The notes under the pieces: model-generated
Databases searched by the model: none
What the model was told of the DNA's origin: nothing
The model's input: the letters and a program-made list of their open reading frames with translations, nothing else
Part shown: piece after piece, positions 49,601-59,250 of the stretch
Layout of the letters: each line of letters starts with the position of its first letter
Position numbering within the stretch: the first letter of the stretch is position 1
Translations under genes and position numbers: made by a program
Origin: Anadara kagoshimensis
Lineage: Eukaryota; Mollusca; Bivalvia; Arcoida; Arcidae
Length of the DNA stretch: 64,000 bases
Assembly: GCA_021292105.1 (NCBI GenBank)
Contig: CM037874.1
Span: 58,568,539 to 58,632,538 of the forward strand
Direction: 5' to 3'

Positions 49601-51470
49601 GAGTATGATATGGTTTTTCCCCTTATTTCAAGCAAAGCAGTCTCTAAAAATTGTTGATCTGTGATAGTAAATTGAATATCATCATTGCTTATTTCGTTAA
49701 TTTTTTCTATGTTATATACAGGAACTATATATTGTAATTTTATATCTTTTATACATGATTTTACTATATCTATATAGTTTTTATCAGCTAGTAGGGAATT
49801 ATTGAACTTCCAAAGGCCTCTACCTTTAACAAATTCATTTAATTTTAATGATAAGCAGACAGATGAATGGTCCGACCTATAACTAGGATTGATTTTGACA
49901 TCTATGACTTTAGACATAAAATTTTCTGATAAAAGAAAAAAGTCAAGTCTACCTTGTTTTAATGGTTGTGTTTTTCGCCAAGTATATTTTCTTTCCTCTG
50001 GATAGAGTTCTCTAAAAGGGTCTATGAGATTAAATTCTTCTTTCATATTTATGACAACATCTCTTGCTTTTGGGTTGTTATGATGGAGGTAACCAAATGT
50101 GTCTAGTTCTTGATTCTGAACTAAATTAAAATCACCATTTATGATACAATATTCATTTTCAAAAACTTGGAGAATTTTTTCTATATTTGAAAAAAATTGT
50201 GGGCTATCCTCATTTGGAGCATATATATTAATGAGTGTTACTCTCATCTTATCAATAGTCAAGTCAACGGCAATATAATTCCCATCATTATCTTTTTCAA
50301 TTCTGTGTATATTATACTCAAAGTTATTATTAAACAAAATACCTACCCCTCTAGAATTTGATTTAACTGAATTAAGAATAATTTCTCCTCCCCATTCTGA
50401 CCTTATTACCCAATGTAAATTGTCTACCAAATGAGTTTCTTGTAAACAGTATATATTATAGGCTTTTGACCTTAGGAAGTTCAACACATCCCTACGCTTT
50501 TCATAATCCCCTAGACCTCTACAATTTGCAGTGAGTATTGTGAGATTGTTATGTGATCTCATAATTAGGTTGTTTCAATAAATTCTAAAGTTATGAATTG
50601 CATTACAAAATGATATCTCACTGCAGACTGAGCAGTCTAGGGAACAAATCTGAAGAGAATACACAATTTGTAACTGTTGGAAATCATGATTAACAAGATA
50701 TGCCAGACTAAATTTGTTATCCACAACACAGATAAAGTATAAATATGTAATGATACAATCTGTATTTTTAAACCATTTTTTAACGGTTCTACAAAATATG
50801 AGAAAAATCCATGGGGTTGACACAGTGTGTGGCGTGTGCTTGTGTAAAAGTGATTGTAATGTGTATGTGAATGTGTTGAGAATGGGTTGAGAATGTGATG
50901 TGGCTGACGTGTGAAACACTATGGTGTTTAATGCCTGTCTGCGTGAGAACGAGTTTGAGTGGCTATTAAATAATAGTAATAAGAAAAAACATGAGCAGTT
51001 GGTTAACATATTCGATAAGAATGTAGAGTTATAGATGTACCAATCATAAGTAAATCAGTACGAGTGGCTTTATGTACTTGAAAAAATATATTTAATATGT
51101 CTAACATCGCAGTTTATCACACCATGTGGTTATAAACTGAAAGTGGGAAGTGTGTATAACACTATAATAACCTTCTTGAAACCGGAAACGCACTATGAAC
51201 AATCCGGAAAGTACAAGTTATACGGCTACAAACCTAAAGATATCAAGAAGTTACTACCGTTACAAGTGTCTCAAGAATTTTCGCCTCAAAAATATGAATA
51301 AACATATAAACCATAGGTAAATGTTATAGTGTACATATAAGTTATATAGTTTATATGTCCATTCATATGTTTATTTATATGATACAATCTTTTATAATAA
51401 GTGAAAATCTATTTTATAGTCAGGGAAAGTCATTATAATTTTTTCTCAAATTTCCTGCAAAAATGAAATT
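46263..51470 (-). mobile_element. LINE of the L1/Tx1 group, recent insertion
   Basis: A 15-base direct repeat, AATTTTTAGTTTGTT, flanks the element at 46248-46262 and 51471-51485. Unit 2 keeps one copy of this site near 62521-62535 with no insertion. The minus-strand 3' end carries an AATAAA hexamer and a short A-rich tail (T run at 46263-46269). A (CA)n microsatellite lies in the 3' part (46569-46612). About 900 bases precede the ORF2 start without a recognisable ORF1, so the copy may be 5'-truncated or of a type with a divergent leader. Confidence 0.9.
46762..50562 (-). CDS. LINE ORF2: endonuclease and reverse transcriptase, intact
   Basis: The 1266-residue frame has no stop or frameshift. 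An AP-like endonuclease fills the first ~240 residues: NCRGL, QETH, INGDFN and RSDHS supply its catalytic pattern. The reverse transcriptase follows: LPKGDKPKQFLKNWRPISLL, IDFEKAFDSVSW, TRGCRQGDPISPYIF, then the catalytic SLFADDTT. The region GRITVLKTLIISKLNHLF and the FIW-x-H-K block are typical of the L1/Tx1 group. Near the C-terminus a CSFC-x7-H-x4-C motif forms the usual zinc knuckle. It should nick target DNA and prime cDNA there. An intact frame, near-perfect target duplication and the empty site in unit 2 all point to recent activity. Confidence 0.95.
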   Translation of the reverse strand: MRSHNNLTILTANCRGLGDYEKRRDVLNFLRSKAYNIYCLQETHLVDNLHWVIRSEWGGEIILNSVKSNSRGVGILFNNNFEYNIHRIEKDNDGNYIAVDLTIDKMRVTLINIYAPNEDSPQFFSNIEKILQVFENEYCIINGDFNLVQNQELDTFGYLHHNNPKARDVVINMKEEFNLIDPFRELYPEERKYTWRKTQPLKQGRLDFFLLSENFMSKVIDVKINPSYRSDHSSVCLSLKLNEFVKGRGLWKFNNSLLADKNYIDIVKSCIKDIKLQYIVPVYNIEKINEISNDDIQFTITDQQFLETALLEIRGKTISYSSYRKKMSIQKEKNLIDEITRLESNPLYNLNEINNKKKELEELRKEKMKGSLLRSKARWVEEGEKPTKYFCSLESRNFVSKIIPKVVKDDNTVITDQKEILAETKQYYFNLYNRYNDEYGMDLNFILKDIKDINILTEDQKQSLEGELTNTEIHNVLKKMKNLKSPGSDGFTSEFFKFFYNDLVSFLRRSLNEGFQTGKMSITQRQGIITCLPKGDKPKQFLKNWRPISLLNVVYKIASGCIAERLKKVLPFIISEDQTGFISGRYIGENTRLIYDLMQYTEEKNIPGLLLMIDFEKAFDSVSWVYIDKVLDFFNFGKSFIKWIKIFRQDIMSAVLQNGFVSEFFSITRGCRQGDPISPYIFLMCAEILSLLLKNNKNIKGIKIGDEEFKLSLFADDTTVILDGTETSLQETLNVLDDFALLSGLKINNNKTRAVWIGCNKYNGETFNHRFKLDWNQGPFTLLGINFSVDLDRMIKINYDKKLQDIEKSLKQWSKRFLTPLGRITVLKTLIISKLNHLFIAIPNPPLEMITKLNKMFYNFIWQHKNDRIKRELVSQSYEAGGLKMIDIKHFIASLKITWIRRLLQIESKYKKLFEIAYSKIEDFLKYGNDYYNKIKQNSNNSFWNNVFEAWNSLSMRQKPRNINDIKDVSIWYNKDICIDKSPIFFKSWSDSGIHFIKDLLNEDGNLISYREFTRRYGAVRSNFVEYLGIKSTIESYIKKLNIQNQPVNLLQVNIPYFFKIVFKSKKGSKDFYNVFNNNITTVISQEKWKSILDLDIDWKSLYITPFKCCKNTKLQWFQYRINQRIISTNDFLFKIKLRDNNDCSFCNYTAEKIEHLFWYCEIVNNFWIEVDDFIYKKINCYININRESAIFGLINQKERYKPQNFLLLTTRHYIYKCRINKELPKINTWRMSLKYQFDIEKIIAIKNNLYGKFLECWDPWLNIFD

Positions 51471-51652
51471 AATTTTTAGTTTGTTAATGTAATTTGTTTT
51501 CCACATATATATTTTTTCCAGATTTCGAAAAATGTTCAGTATGTCTATGAAATTAATTGTTTCCATATTATTATTTTTTACATATTTTGTCAAACTGTTT
51601 GTATGTCTATATAATTTAATTTTTCTCTCATTTGAATAAATTTCCAAGATGT

Positions 51653-52428
51653 CTGTAAATCAGTAATTTAATGCGTCATGAAATTAATGCGAATTGCCGA
51701 TTTTGCTGTAAAATGCGTATTTAAATTAATGCAATTTTTTAAAAATTCCAAAAATTACTGTTGCCATCTTTTATCTTGAAAAATAACAAAAAATGTTGAA
51801 TTATTGTCTTATGACTTGTTTATTATTCCATAAACATGTAATAATCATACACTTTCGGGTAGATACTACCGTAGTATGTAAAAAATTAACAGGGTATAGC
51901 TTACAAAGGGTACAGGCGGTAAATGTTGATACGACTATAACAGGTTTTTAATCATTAAAAACAGTGGTGTCTGATTGTCAAAACAAAGAAACACATAGTA
52001 ACGTTAGTTACTTTAGAAACAAAGAGTGCTACAAGTATTACGTTTGGGGTTTAAGTAGAATCGACATCACAAAGCAATTCGTTTGTTGCATAAAAGGAAA
52101 GGCCCGTTTCACTGTAAATCGTTGTGTTTCAAACATGGCAATGTTCAAGTTTGCGACAGTAAAAGTTTCACTTATATCGCTAAATTTTCGATAATTTATG
52201 AAGAGATTAATAATACTTTACACGAGGACTAGAGAATTATCGCCAACTAACAGAGGAGAGGGGTTCTAATAAATGAACCACGATCACAACTTCCGGTTCA
52301 AGGGAGATAAATCAATTTACATTGAACTTCTGGAAATCGGAAAAATTAATGCGAGCAAGTAATGCGATGAAACTGGCCTCGCATTTTTTGCATTAATTTC
52401 TTGCTCGTATTAATTTATTGATTTACAG
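51653..52428. mobile_element. 0.78 kb inverted-ended element, unit 1 copy
   Basis: The left end CTGTAAATCAGTAATTTAAT, then GAAATTAATGC, is mirrored at the right end (CTGTAAATCAATAAATTAAT, GAAATTAATGC on the minus strand). An inner stem near 52350-52425 centres on AATGCGAG. No coding capacity. The counterpart is at 62730-63502. Confidence 0.7.
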
Positions 52429-52519
52429 TATTTAATTTTTTAAAATTTTGACAACTTTCCTGCATATCTATATAATTTATTTTTAAGTGGGAAGTAAACG
52501 AAATGTATTTTCCTATATA

Positions 52520-52628
52520 ATAAAAGGGTTATTGAACTGATATCGTGAAATATTGTCATTGTTGACTTGACATTTGCACGAGCTTGCGAGTCAACTCGGG
52601 ACAGTATTTCACAATATCAGTTCAATAA
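52520..52628. repeat. Hairpin at the right end of unit 1
   Basis: GGGTTATTGAACTGATATCG, TGAAATATTGTC pair with GACAGTATTTCACAATATCA, GTTCAATAACCC across about 45 bases containing CACGAGCTTGCGAGTCAACTCG. The TGTAG satellite starts within 20 bases. The same hairpin stands at 63817-63925. Confidence 0.85.
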
Positions 52629-52733
52629 CCCTATAGTATAGTGCAATGAAGTGTCGTGTAGTGTAGTGCAGTGCAGTGTAGTGGAACACGGTGCAGTGTC
52701 GTGTAGTACAGTGTAGTGTAGTGCGATGTAATT
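52629..52733 (+). repeat. Short TGTAG satellite between the two units
   Basis: About 105 bases of TGTAG-type repeat include GTGGAACACGGTGCAGTG, the higher-order word of block 2. This links the unit junction to the satellite left of unit 1. Confidence 0.9.
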
Positions 52734-53589
52734 GTACGGTGGTTCTGGCCTCGGTCATTTAATGAATAGATGGATTTGCTCAAAACTTAGATGAATTATA
52801 CAGTTAGGTTTAAATCGGCTGAAATGATTTTGATTTCTTTTCTCAAAATAAGATACACTGGTGGTCGAGTGGTCCACCGCGGTATACAGATCAATGTACC
52901 TCTCAACAAAGTGTGGAATCGAGATTATCAGTTCTCTGGTCAAATGATCTTGACAGGGGCATGAAACATTGTTCCTTATTTTTTGAGAAATCGAACTTTA
53001 AATCCAATGATTTTTACTGCAAATTGTTATGCCATGCTTCACTTGCGTACCCCGTTTACAAGAACAATAAGCGTGGTAAGATACCGCCTCTAATCCGGCG
53101 TTTGTTTTCCGACGTCAATTGAGAAACTCTCCAAAAGACAAAGATTTCAGTCGAGACTCGCAGACCCTATTAACAAACTCAATATGTAAAACGACAATGA
53201 ATATTTTGATTAATCTCGATTCGCATTCCAAATAAAATGTCGATGAGATTTTAGCAAGTGCAACCTCTGAATATACAGTGCACAGCAATATGGATGTCAA
53301 GATTCCAAAATTATGAAGAATTACGTCACAATTGAGATTAACGTCACGCTTACTTGTGTAAAAGTGACGTAACAATACACCGACCTCAAACTTAACGTTT
53401 GGTTGCGCTTCCCGTTTTATTTGAAACGTTCAGCGGCAACATGCTGTAGAAACCAACTCTATTTGCCGAAACCATGTTGGATGTATAGCCGTAACTAAAG
53501 AACTGTCAGTGTAAGTTAAAAAATTGACGGCGTGACCGGATATGATGTGGTTTAACACTCGTCTGTGACTTGAAAACTACCACGGGATT

Positions 53590-55072
53590 ATGTTCACGCT
53601 ATGTGATCATCTGATCAATTTTTTCGTTTATTTGGCATTTACTTATGTGACATACTTATTTATACGACAATTCAGCAAGGGAGAATTAGATGATGCCGTC
53701 CGGGTTTTAGAAAAGTATGACGTATACGACTGTCCAGCTGGCTACCTGCTGCATCGGCTAACATACAACGGAAGTTATTACAACATTCAGTCAAAAACTT
53801 CCAAATCATGTATGTCCACTCTGGATTTTCCAGTTCGGAACCAAACGTTGAGGTGTAAATTTCAAAGATGTCAAATATCTACTAGAATTAAAAAACGGCA
53901 CTTCTGTTCCGGAACACCTCAGATTTTTCTGCTATCACAGAATGGGAAAATACCCTACTGGAAACAGCTTGCTGAAAGATAAACAGCTCCAATACGAAAT
54001 TCCACGGTCCAGCGGTGATCAATCAACCAGAAACATCAGTAGTTAGGAGATTCTTTTCTTACTGGTTTGAAATAGTTAAAGGGTAAGTTTGACTTGATCT
54101 GTAAAACATACAAATATAATTCAACGGGGTTCACCGGCTTTCCACGTTATCTACATTACAGAACGTTTGTGCGAATTTTTTAAAATGGGGTTCGCCGCTG
54201 TACCACGTGATAGCCTGCTAACGTTTGTGGGAAACACTTATTTTAAATGGATATGGAATCGCAAAAAATGACGTTTTCCTATAAAAATGACGCTATTCCG
54301 AAAGTTTGTGATGTTGATGATTTCCAAAACGTTCCGCACAAACGTTAAGAGGTATTGGTTACATGGTACAGTGGCGTTCCCCATTACATCGATTTTACGT
54401 TCTAACGTAGCTAAGGAATGACTGTAAAACCGGGGCCTTTTGAAAGTTTAATAATAAGCCAACGAATAAGTGCCAGACCAACAGCTCATTTTGGCTTCTC
54501 TGGTATCTTTATCTCGGCAGATGTTGTCTATGTCTGAGTAGCTTTTCGGACACTAACTATGCATGTTTCGGCTATTCAGCAGTAAAGCTCCTTATCGCTC
54601 TCGAACTTTTGACTGTACTGTTAGTTATGACAGTCAATAAGACTACATTTACCTGTCAATTTTGTTTTGAGAATCTTCACAAAAATCAAAAGTTTGTTCT
54701 ATTTTCAGTGTTAAACTCATGGTTGCACCATTTATTTTCTTTTTCACAGGTGAGCTACATTATACAGATGCCTGCTGCAGGGCCCATGATTTATGTCAAC
54801 CGAAAATCCGAGCTTTCCAGACCCGTTACTATTACCACAATCCCAGTATAATACCTCTAAGTCATTGTAGCTGTGATATGGATTTTTACAACTGTCTAAA
54901 AAGAGTTAACTCCCCTGAAGCGGTTAAAATCGGCAACATTTATTTCAATCTTGTTAAGATTAAATGTTTTGATTTCGACATTCGTGATGTCTGCGTGAGA
55001 GAATTTTTTGGATTTTGCTTCAAAATGCGAAAACTTTGCGCAGCTGTTATTAAGAATAGTATCAAGTTTTAG
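53590..55072 (+). pseudogene. Group III phospholipase A2, unit 2 copy, exon 2 deleted
   Basis: The exon 1 equivalent (from 53590) has a one-base gain near 53890 that shifts the frame, and a six-base loss shortly after. The sequence equivalent to 31814-36920 is missing, so exon 2 with the calcium-loop motif is gone. The break joins GTTCTAACGT to AGCTAAGGAATG, inside a MITE, at about 54407. The last exon (54750-55072) is intact and, in protein, identical to that of unit 1, including the CCRAHDLC site. Without exon 2 no working enzyme is expected. Confidence 0.88.
54408..54437. mobile_element. Half MITE at the deletion junction
   Basis: AGCTAAGGAATGACTGTAAA and ACCGGGGCC correspond to the right end of the MITE at 36691-36949. 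The left part is missing, which marks the right breakpoint of the unit 2 deletion. Confidence 0.8.
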
Positions 55073-55288
55073 TATTAAAATTATGAAAATCGCTTTAGAA
55101 TAAAGAATTTAGATGAAAAATTATTGATTTTGCCATTGTGGTTTATCTGAATCTTACTATAATATGTATTTTTCTTTTCGAATTATGGTTTGGACATAGA
55201 TTAGTTTGTTTACTTTTATTTCATTGGCATTGTGTAGTGAAAAACAACTGACTTAGAATTTCTTGTATGATAATTAAGAAATAATCAT

Positions 55289-55436
55289 CAATTACCCGTG
55301 GTATATCTTAGAATAATACAAGGGCCGTCGTTAACAAGCGACGAATGTTTCACTCTGTGGCAAAGCCACCTCGTGATATATTCTCCCGCATGTGAACGTC
55401 ATCCCGTGTATTATTCGATGATATACCACGGGTAAT
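55289..55436. repeat. Hairpin element, unit 2 copy
   Basis: Same multi-stem foldback as at 37799-37947, with ATTACCCGTGGTATATC and GATATACCACGGGTAAT at its ends. Confidence 0.8.
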
Positions 55437-55611
55437 GTTGATCATTTTAATTCTAACATGACTAAAATAGAAGGGTTGAAGTAAACATTGCGAACTCTTT
55501 CTTCGGAAGTTCATTTTACTATTTATTTGCAAAGAGGCCCATTGAAACAATTCAAAACTGTTAAACTACCTCCATTAAAATAAATGATTTTATGAATGAA
55601 AATTACGGGAA

Positions 55612-56165
55612 AAAACCACACGCAAATTATGTCTACCACGCAAAATACGCAAGCAAATCATGTCAATAATGTCCGACACGCAAAAACGCAAGAAAATAAT
55701 ACTCGCCACGCATAAAACGCTCGCAAACAATACTACCACGCAAAAACACGTGCAAGTAATGTCCATCACGCAAAAACGCATGACAATAATGCTCGCCACG
55801 CATAAAACGCACGCAAACAATTTTACCACGCAGAAAACAGGCAAGTAATGTCAACCATGCAAAAAACGCACAAAAATAATGCTCACCATGCATAAAACGA
55901 ACGCAAACAATTCTACCACGAAAAAACACAGGCAAGTAATGTCCAACACGCAAAAAACGCACAAAAATAATGCTCACCACGCAAAAACGCACGACAATAA
56001 TGTCAATAATGCCCGAGACGCAAAAACGCACGAAAATAATGCTCACCACGCATAAAACACACGCAAACAATTCTACCACGCAAAAAAACACAGGCAAGTA
56101 ATGTTCACCACGCAAAACGCAAACAAACAATATCCACCACGCAAAAACACGCGCAAATAATTGCG
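55612..56165 (+). repeat. GCAAAAACGCACG minisatellite, unit 2 copy
   Basis: Same sub-repeats as 38128-38690 with a similar total length, so the array existed before the duplication. Confidence 0.9.
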
Positions 56166-56629
56166 CAAACAAATGTTCATATCATACACATAGAAAGGCA
56201 ATGCATTGTTTATAACCATAGTAATAAAAAGACATAAGGAAAGAAAAATGATCAAGTTAACAAAATATTAAACATAAGACAGTCTGGACATCTTTCTCCG
56301 ATTCATTGATTTTTCTCCTCTCGGAATTCATCGTTACAAACGCTAGAAATTCGTGACCGATTCTCCGTCGATGAATTTATATCAGTCTGACGTTTTGGTG
56401 TATTCCGAATAAGGATATATTACAGGGAAACTCGATGACGTGAGGTAATATTTATATCCTTTTTATGTGACTGCGCTCTTTCAATCAATGTTCAGTATTT
56501 ATGAATGAGATATAATAGATGAGATATAAGGGTTTATCAACCTCAAAATCAGGATAAAAAACTCTGCCTACTATATATTATAGTATATATATTATATTGA
56601 ATATTATATGATTGAGGTTGATAAATCCA

Positions 56630-57540
56630 AAAAATTGGCAACAATGGGTCAACATTCATCATGCGTAAACTGTGTACATTTCACTATTCTTTTCCTATTT
56701 TTGGAAGATTTCTGTCTAGATGTAAATCCCTCAGAGTTATTTGTAAGGCGTCATACGGATTCCAAACAAAAACATACTGATATACTGAAGATACCACCAA
56801 CAAAATATTAGAGACAACATATTTGTTGTGTTTGGTAATATAATTTCCCAACAAACTGTTGGAACTTTTGGAAACAAAACGATTTACCATCGGGTACAAA
56901 CTTTGACCATTGTTTGATGATTTGCGTTATCTAAATATCACGATGTGGAGTCTTCTCTCCAGATTTTACAGGGTCCTGCATAAATTCTACTTCAAACTCA
57001 GAAACAAATCATCAAACAATGGTCAAAGTTTGTATCCGATGGTAAATCGTTTTGTTTTCCCAACAGTTTGTTGGGAAATGATATTCACAAAGTATCAATC
57101 TTTTAATTAGACTAAAGCTTGATACTTTTTGAATGTTATCTATTGTAGTGATCTTGAAATAAGAGATACGATCAATTCTTCAAGTTCTGCCTTATATTTA
57201 GACGTATTTATATGTAACCTCCTTACAAAAAAAAAAAGTAGACGCAAGATTATCAACGCCCTCAAAATGTTTAATGGCTGCCATCAGTATGATGACTGTA
57301 TATCCAAAATTACCCTTAATTAAATCAATATTTAACGCTGCAAAGGTTCATGTCCCTTCCACTCTCATTTTTTATTAAACACGTGGAGGATGTAGTGTTG
57401 CTAACTAAACAGGCGCTTACCTTTCCGGAGCACACAGCCTCACTCCCCAGAAGGAAGTTCACGTGTTTAACCTAATTTGCCAGTTTTCAATGTTTTCATT
57501 TATTTTGAACATGGATTGTATGTTTGTTTTTAAATAGTAC
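56630..57540 (+). pseudogene. Decayed reverse transcriptase 3' end and tail, unit 2
   Basis: A frame from 57129 reads SDLEIRDTINSSSSALYLDV, then KIINALKMFNGCHQYDD and stops at about 57323. The shared retroelement tail follows (about 57370-57540). Upstream, palindrome arms lie at 56831-56923 and 57006-57090. It is collinear with 40138-41330. Confidence 0.55.
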
Positions 57541-58813
57541 AGATTGTTGTATTGTATTGCTGAATGAAGTTTTCTTTTGTACACATATCTGGGGAAATTG
57601 AATACTTTTAAATACATTTTAGCTGACTATAGAACCCATAATACACTTATGAAACACTTTAAAAATATACACGACTTATTGAAATGACTAATTGCACCAG
57701 TAGTTATAAATAAATAATTAATTTAAAAAACTATTACTAGTATTGAGGTACTATATAGATGGGGAAATCCAATATATACAAAAATATGCAACATTTAGGC
57801 TTTATTTACTTATACAAGGAACAATTTATCAATTGAGAAATTGAATCGAATGCTACCCTGACGCATCTTACTTTACATTTTTAAAAAGATTTTAATTTGT
57901 TATTGGATGAAGAGGGTACGTATTTGTTTTGTTTTATATTTTATTTTTTCTACTTTTCATTAATGTTTTATAATTTTGGAGGATCCTTCTGATAAGACCG
58001 TAAAACTGATCTCGCGATCTTGACAGGCGTTGTACGTTAAAGAAATCAATTTCACATTGTTTTGAGCGCACTTCAAAGGTAAAATGTAGGCCACTTTTCT
58101 TATATGTATCTGGAGGCGTCTCGATATAAGTGACATATGCTTGCATGGAAGGTAAAGCCACTTTAATGAATCGGTCATCAACCAATCATTCAATCAATTA
58201 TTCAATCGATCAATCAATCAATCTATCTATCTATCAATCCACCAATCAATCAACCTGTTATAATTTAGACTTTAAAATTCAATTATTCGATTTGTTATCG
58301 GTCTTTTATAACCTCTAGTTTTTTTAACATTGAAAATTATTTTTGAACGTTTGGAGTTTTTCAGAGCCAAGGTTTTCTTTAAGATAATTATTATTATTTT
58401 CTTAACAAACATACTACATGTATATTGTTGTAGTCGCATTCTTTAGTATTGTTAGTTGTGGTTTTGATACATCCTTCCTAAGACATGTTTATATTTCTAT
58501 TGTTCTATTACAATGACTATTTTCGGCAATGCTAAGAGTTTCTAATTCAAATTAAAATAAATTTTATAATTTGCATTCTGGATGCGTCGGAGTTAGATGG
58601 ACACGTGAAGTGAACCGTCTTGGGTTTAACCTGTTTTATTATAAAGCATTTTATATAGTAGAAAATGCCTGCTTAAACTATGGGAATTACATAATAATAT
58701 GAAAGTGCCTACAGGTATTAAAGTTGTACAATATCTGTTGTTTATGATACTTAAATGCGGAAGTAAACACGCTTCTTAAACTCGCTAAAAAGCCTTACAA
58801 ATGTTTTATTTGA

Positions 58814-58875
<62 letters not shown>

Positions 58876-59250
58876 GTATAATCTCTATCTTATCTCTGAT
58901 ATTCAACCAGCTCGTCTTCCCTGTTTACGTGTATTACATTTTTGTCAGTTTCAAAGCTTTTACTTTGCTTTTGGGTTATTATTTTGACATGCATTGGTAT
59001 GATTTTTAATTATAATTTTGGAGTAATACATGATTGACCAAAACCACAACTAGTTATGGTTATACATTTGGGTATTTGAGACGTTATTCGCATAAAACTG
59101 ACTAAGTGTATCAGTAAACAGGAACCAACATTTCAAGTAAAATTCGACATAGATTTTCCTGGTAGTATTAGTCTGACTCCGAGAAAACAAAATCTTTTTT
59201 GTAAAACAATAAAAATATATCTATTTTTTTGTTTTCTTTTCTTAGGAATT
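57541..59250. other. Region upstream of the otopetrin-like gene, unit 2
   Basis: Near-identical to unit 1 upstream sequence. It contains an (ATCA)n repeat near 58196-58250, an expanded (AT)n microsatellite at 58817-58876 and the conserved minus-strand frame at 57934-58185. A TTCTTTTCTTAG tract directly before the ATG looks like a splice acceptor. Confidence 0.5.
57934..58185 (-). other. Conserved unassigned minus-strand frame, unit 2
   Basis: Counterpart of 41769-41987: KVALPSMQAYVTYIETPP and RSKQCEIDFFNVQRLSRSRD are kept. One base fewer near 58004 changes the ending to QFYGLIRRILQ. The function is unknown. Confidence 0.3.

Larger units (their letters stand above)
30126..52628 (+). repeat. 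Duplicated unit 1 (phospholipase plus otopetrin-like cassette)
   Basis: The unit begins after satellite block 2 at GTACGGTGGTTCTGGCCTCG. It ends after the hairpin GTTATTGAACTGATATCGTG, just before the next short satellite. The order is phospholipase A2, hairpin, GCAAAAACGCACG minisatellite, retroelement tail, otopetrin-like gene, degenerate tandem repeats, 0.78 kb inverted-repeat element, hairpin. Unit 2 has the same order and strand. Extra blocks present only here are 31814-36920, 39109-40137, the SINE at 45636-46016 and the LINE at 46263-51470. Confidence 0.9.

Noticed and set aside
50575-51009. A 144-codon frame upstream of ORF2 as LINE ORF1
   Set aside because: It lacks coiled-coil or zinc-knuckle features of ORF1 proteins and has low-complexity composition; no support.
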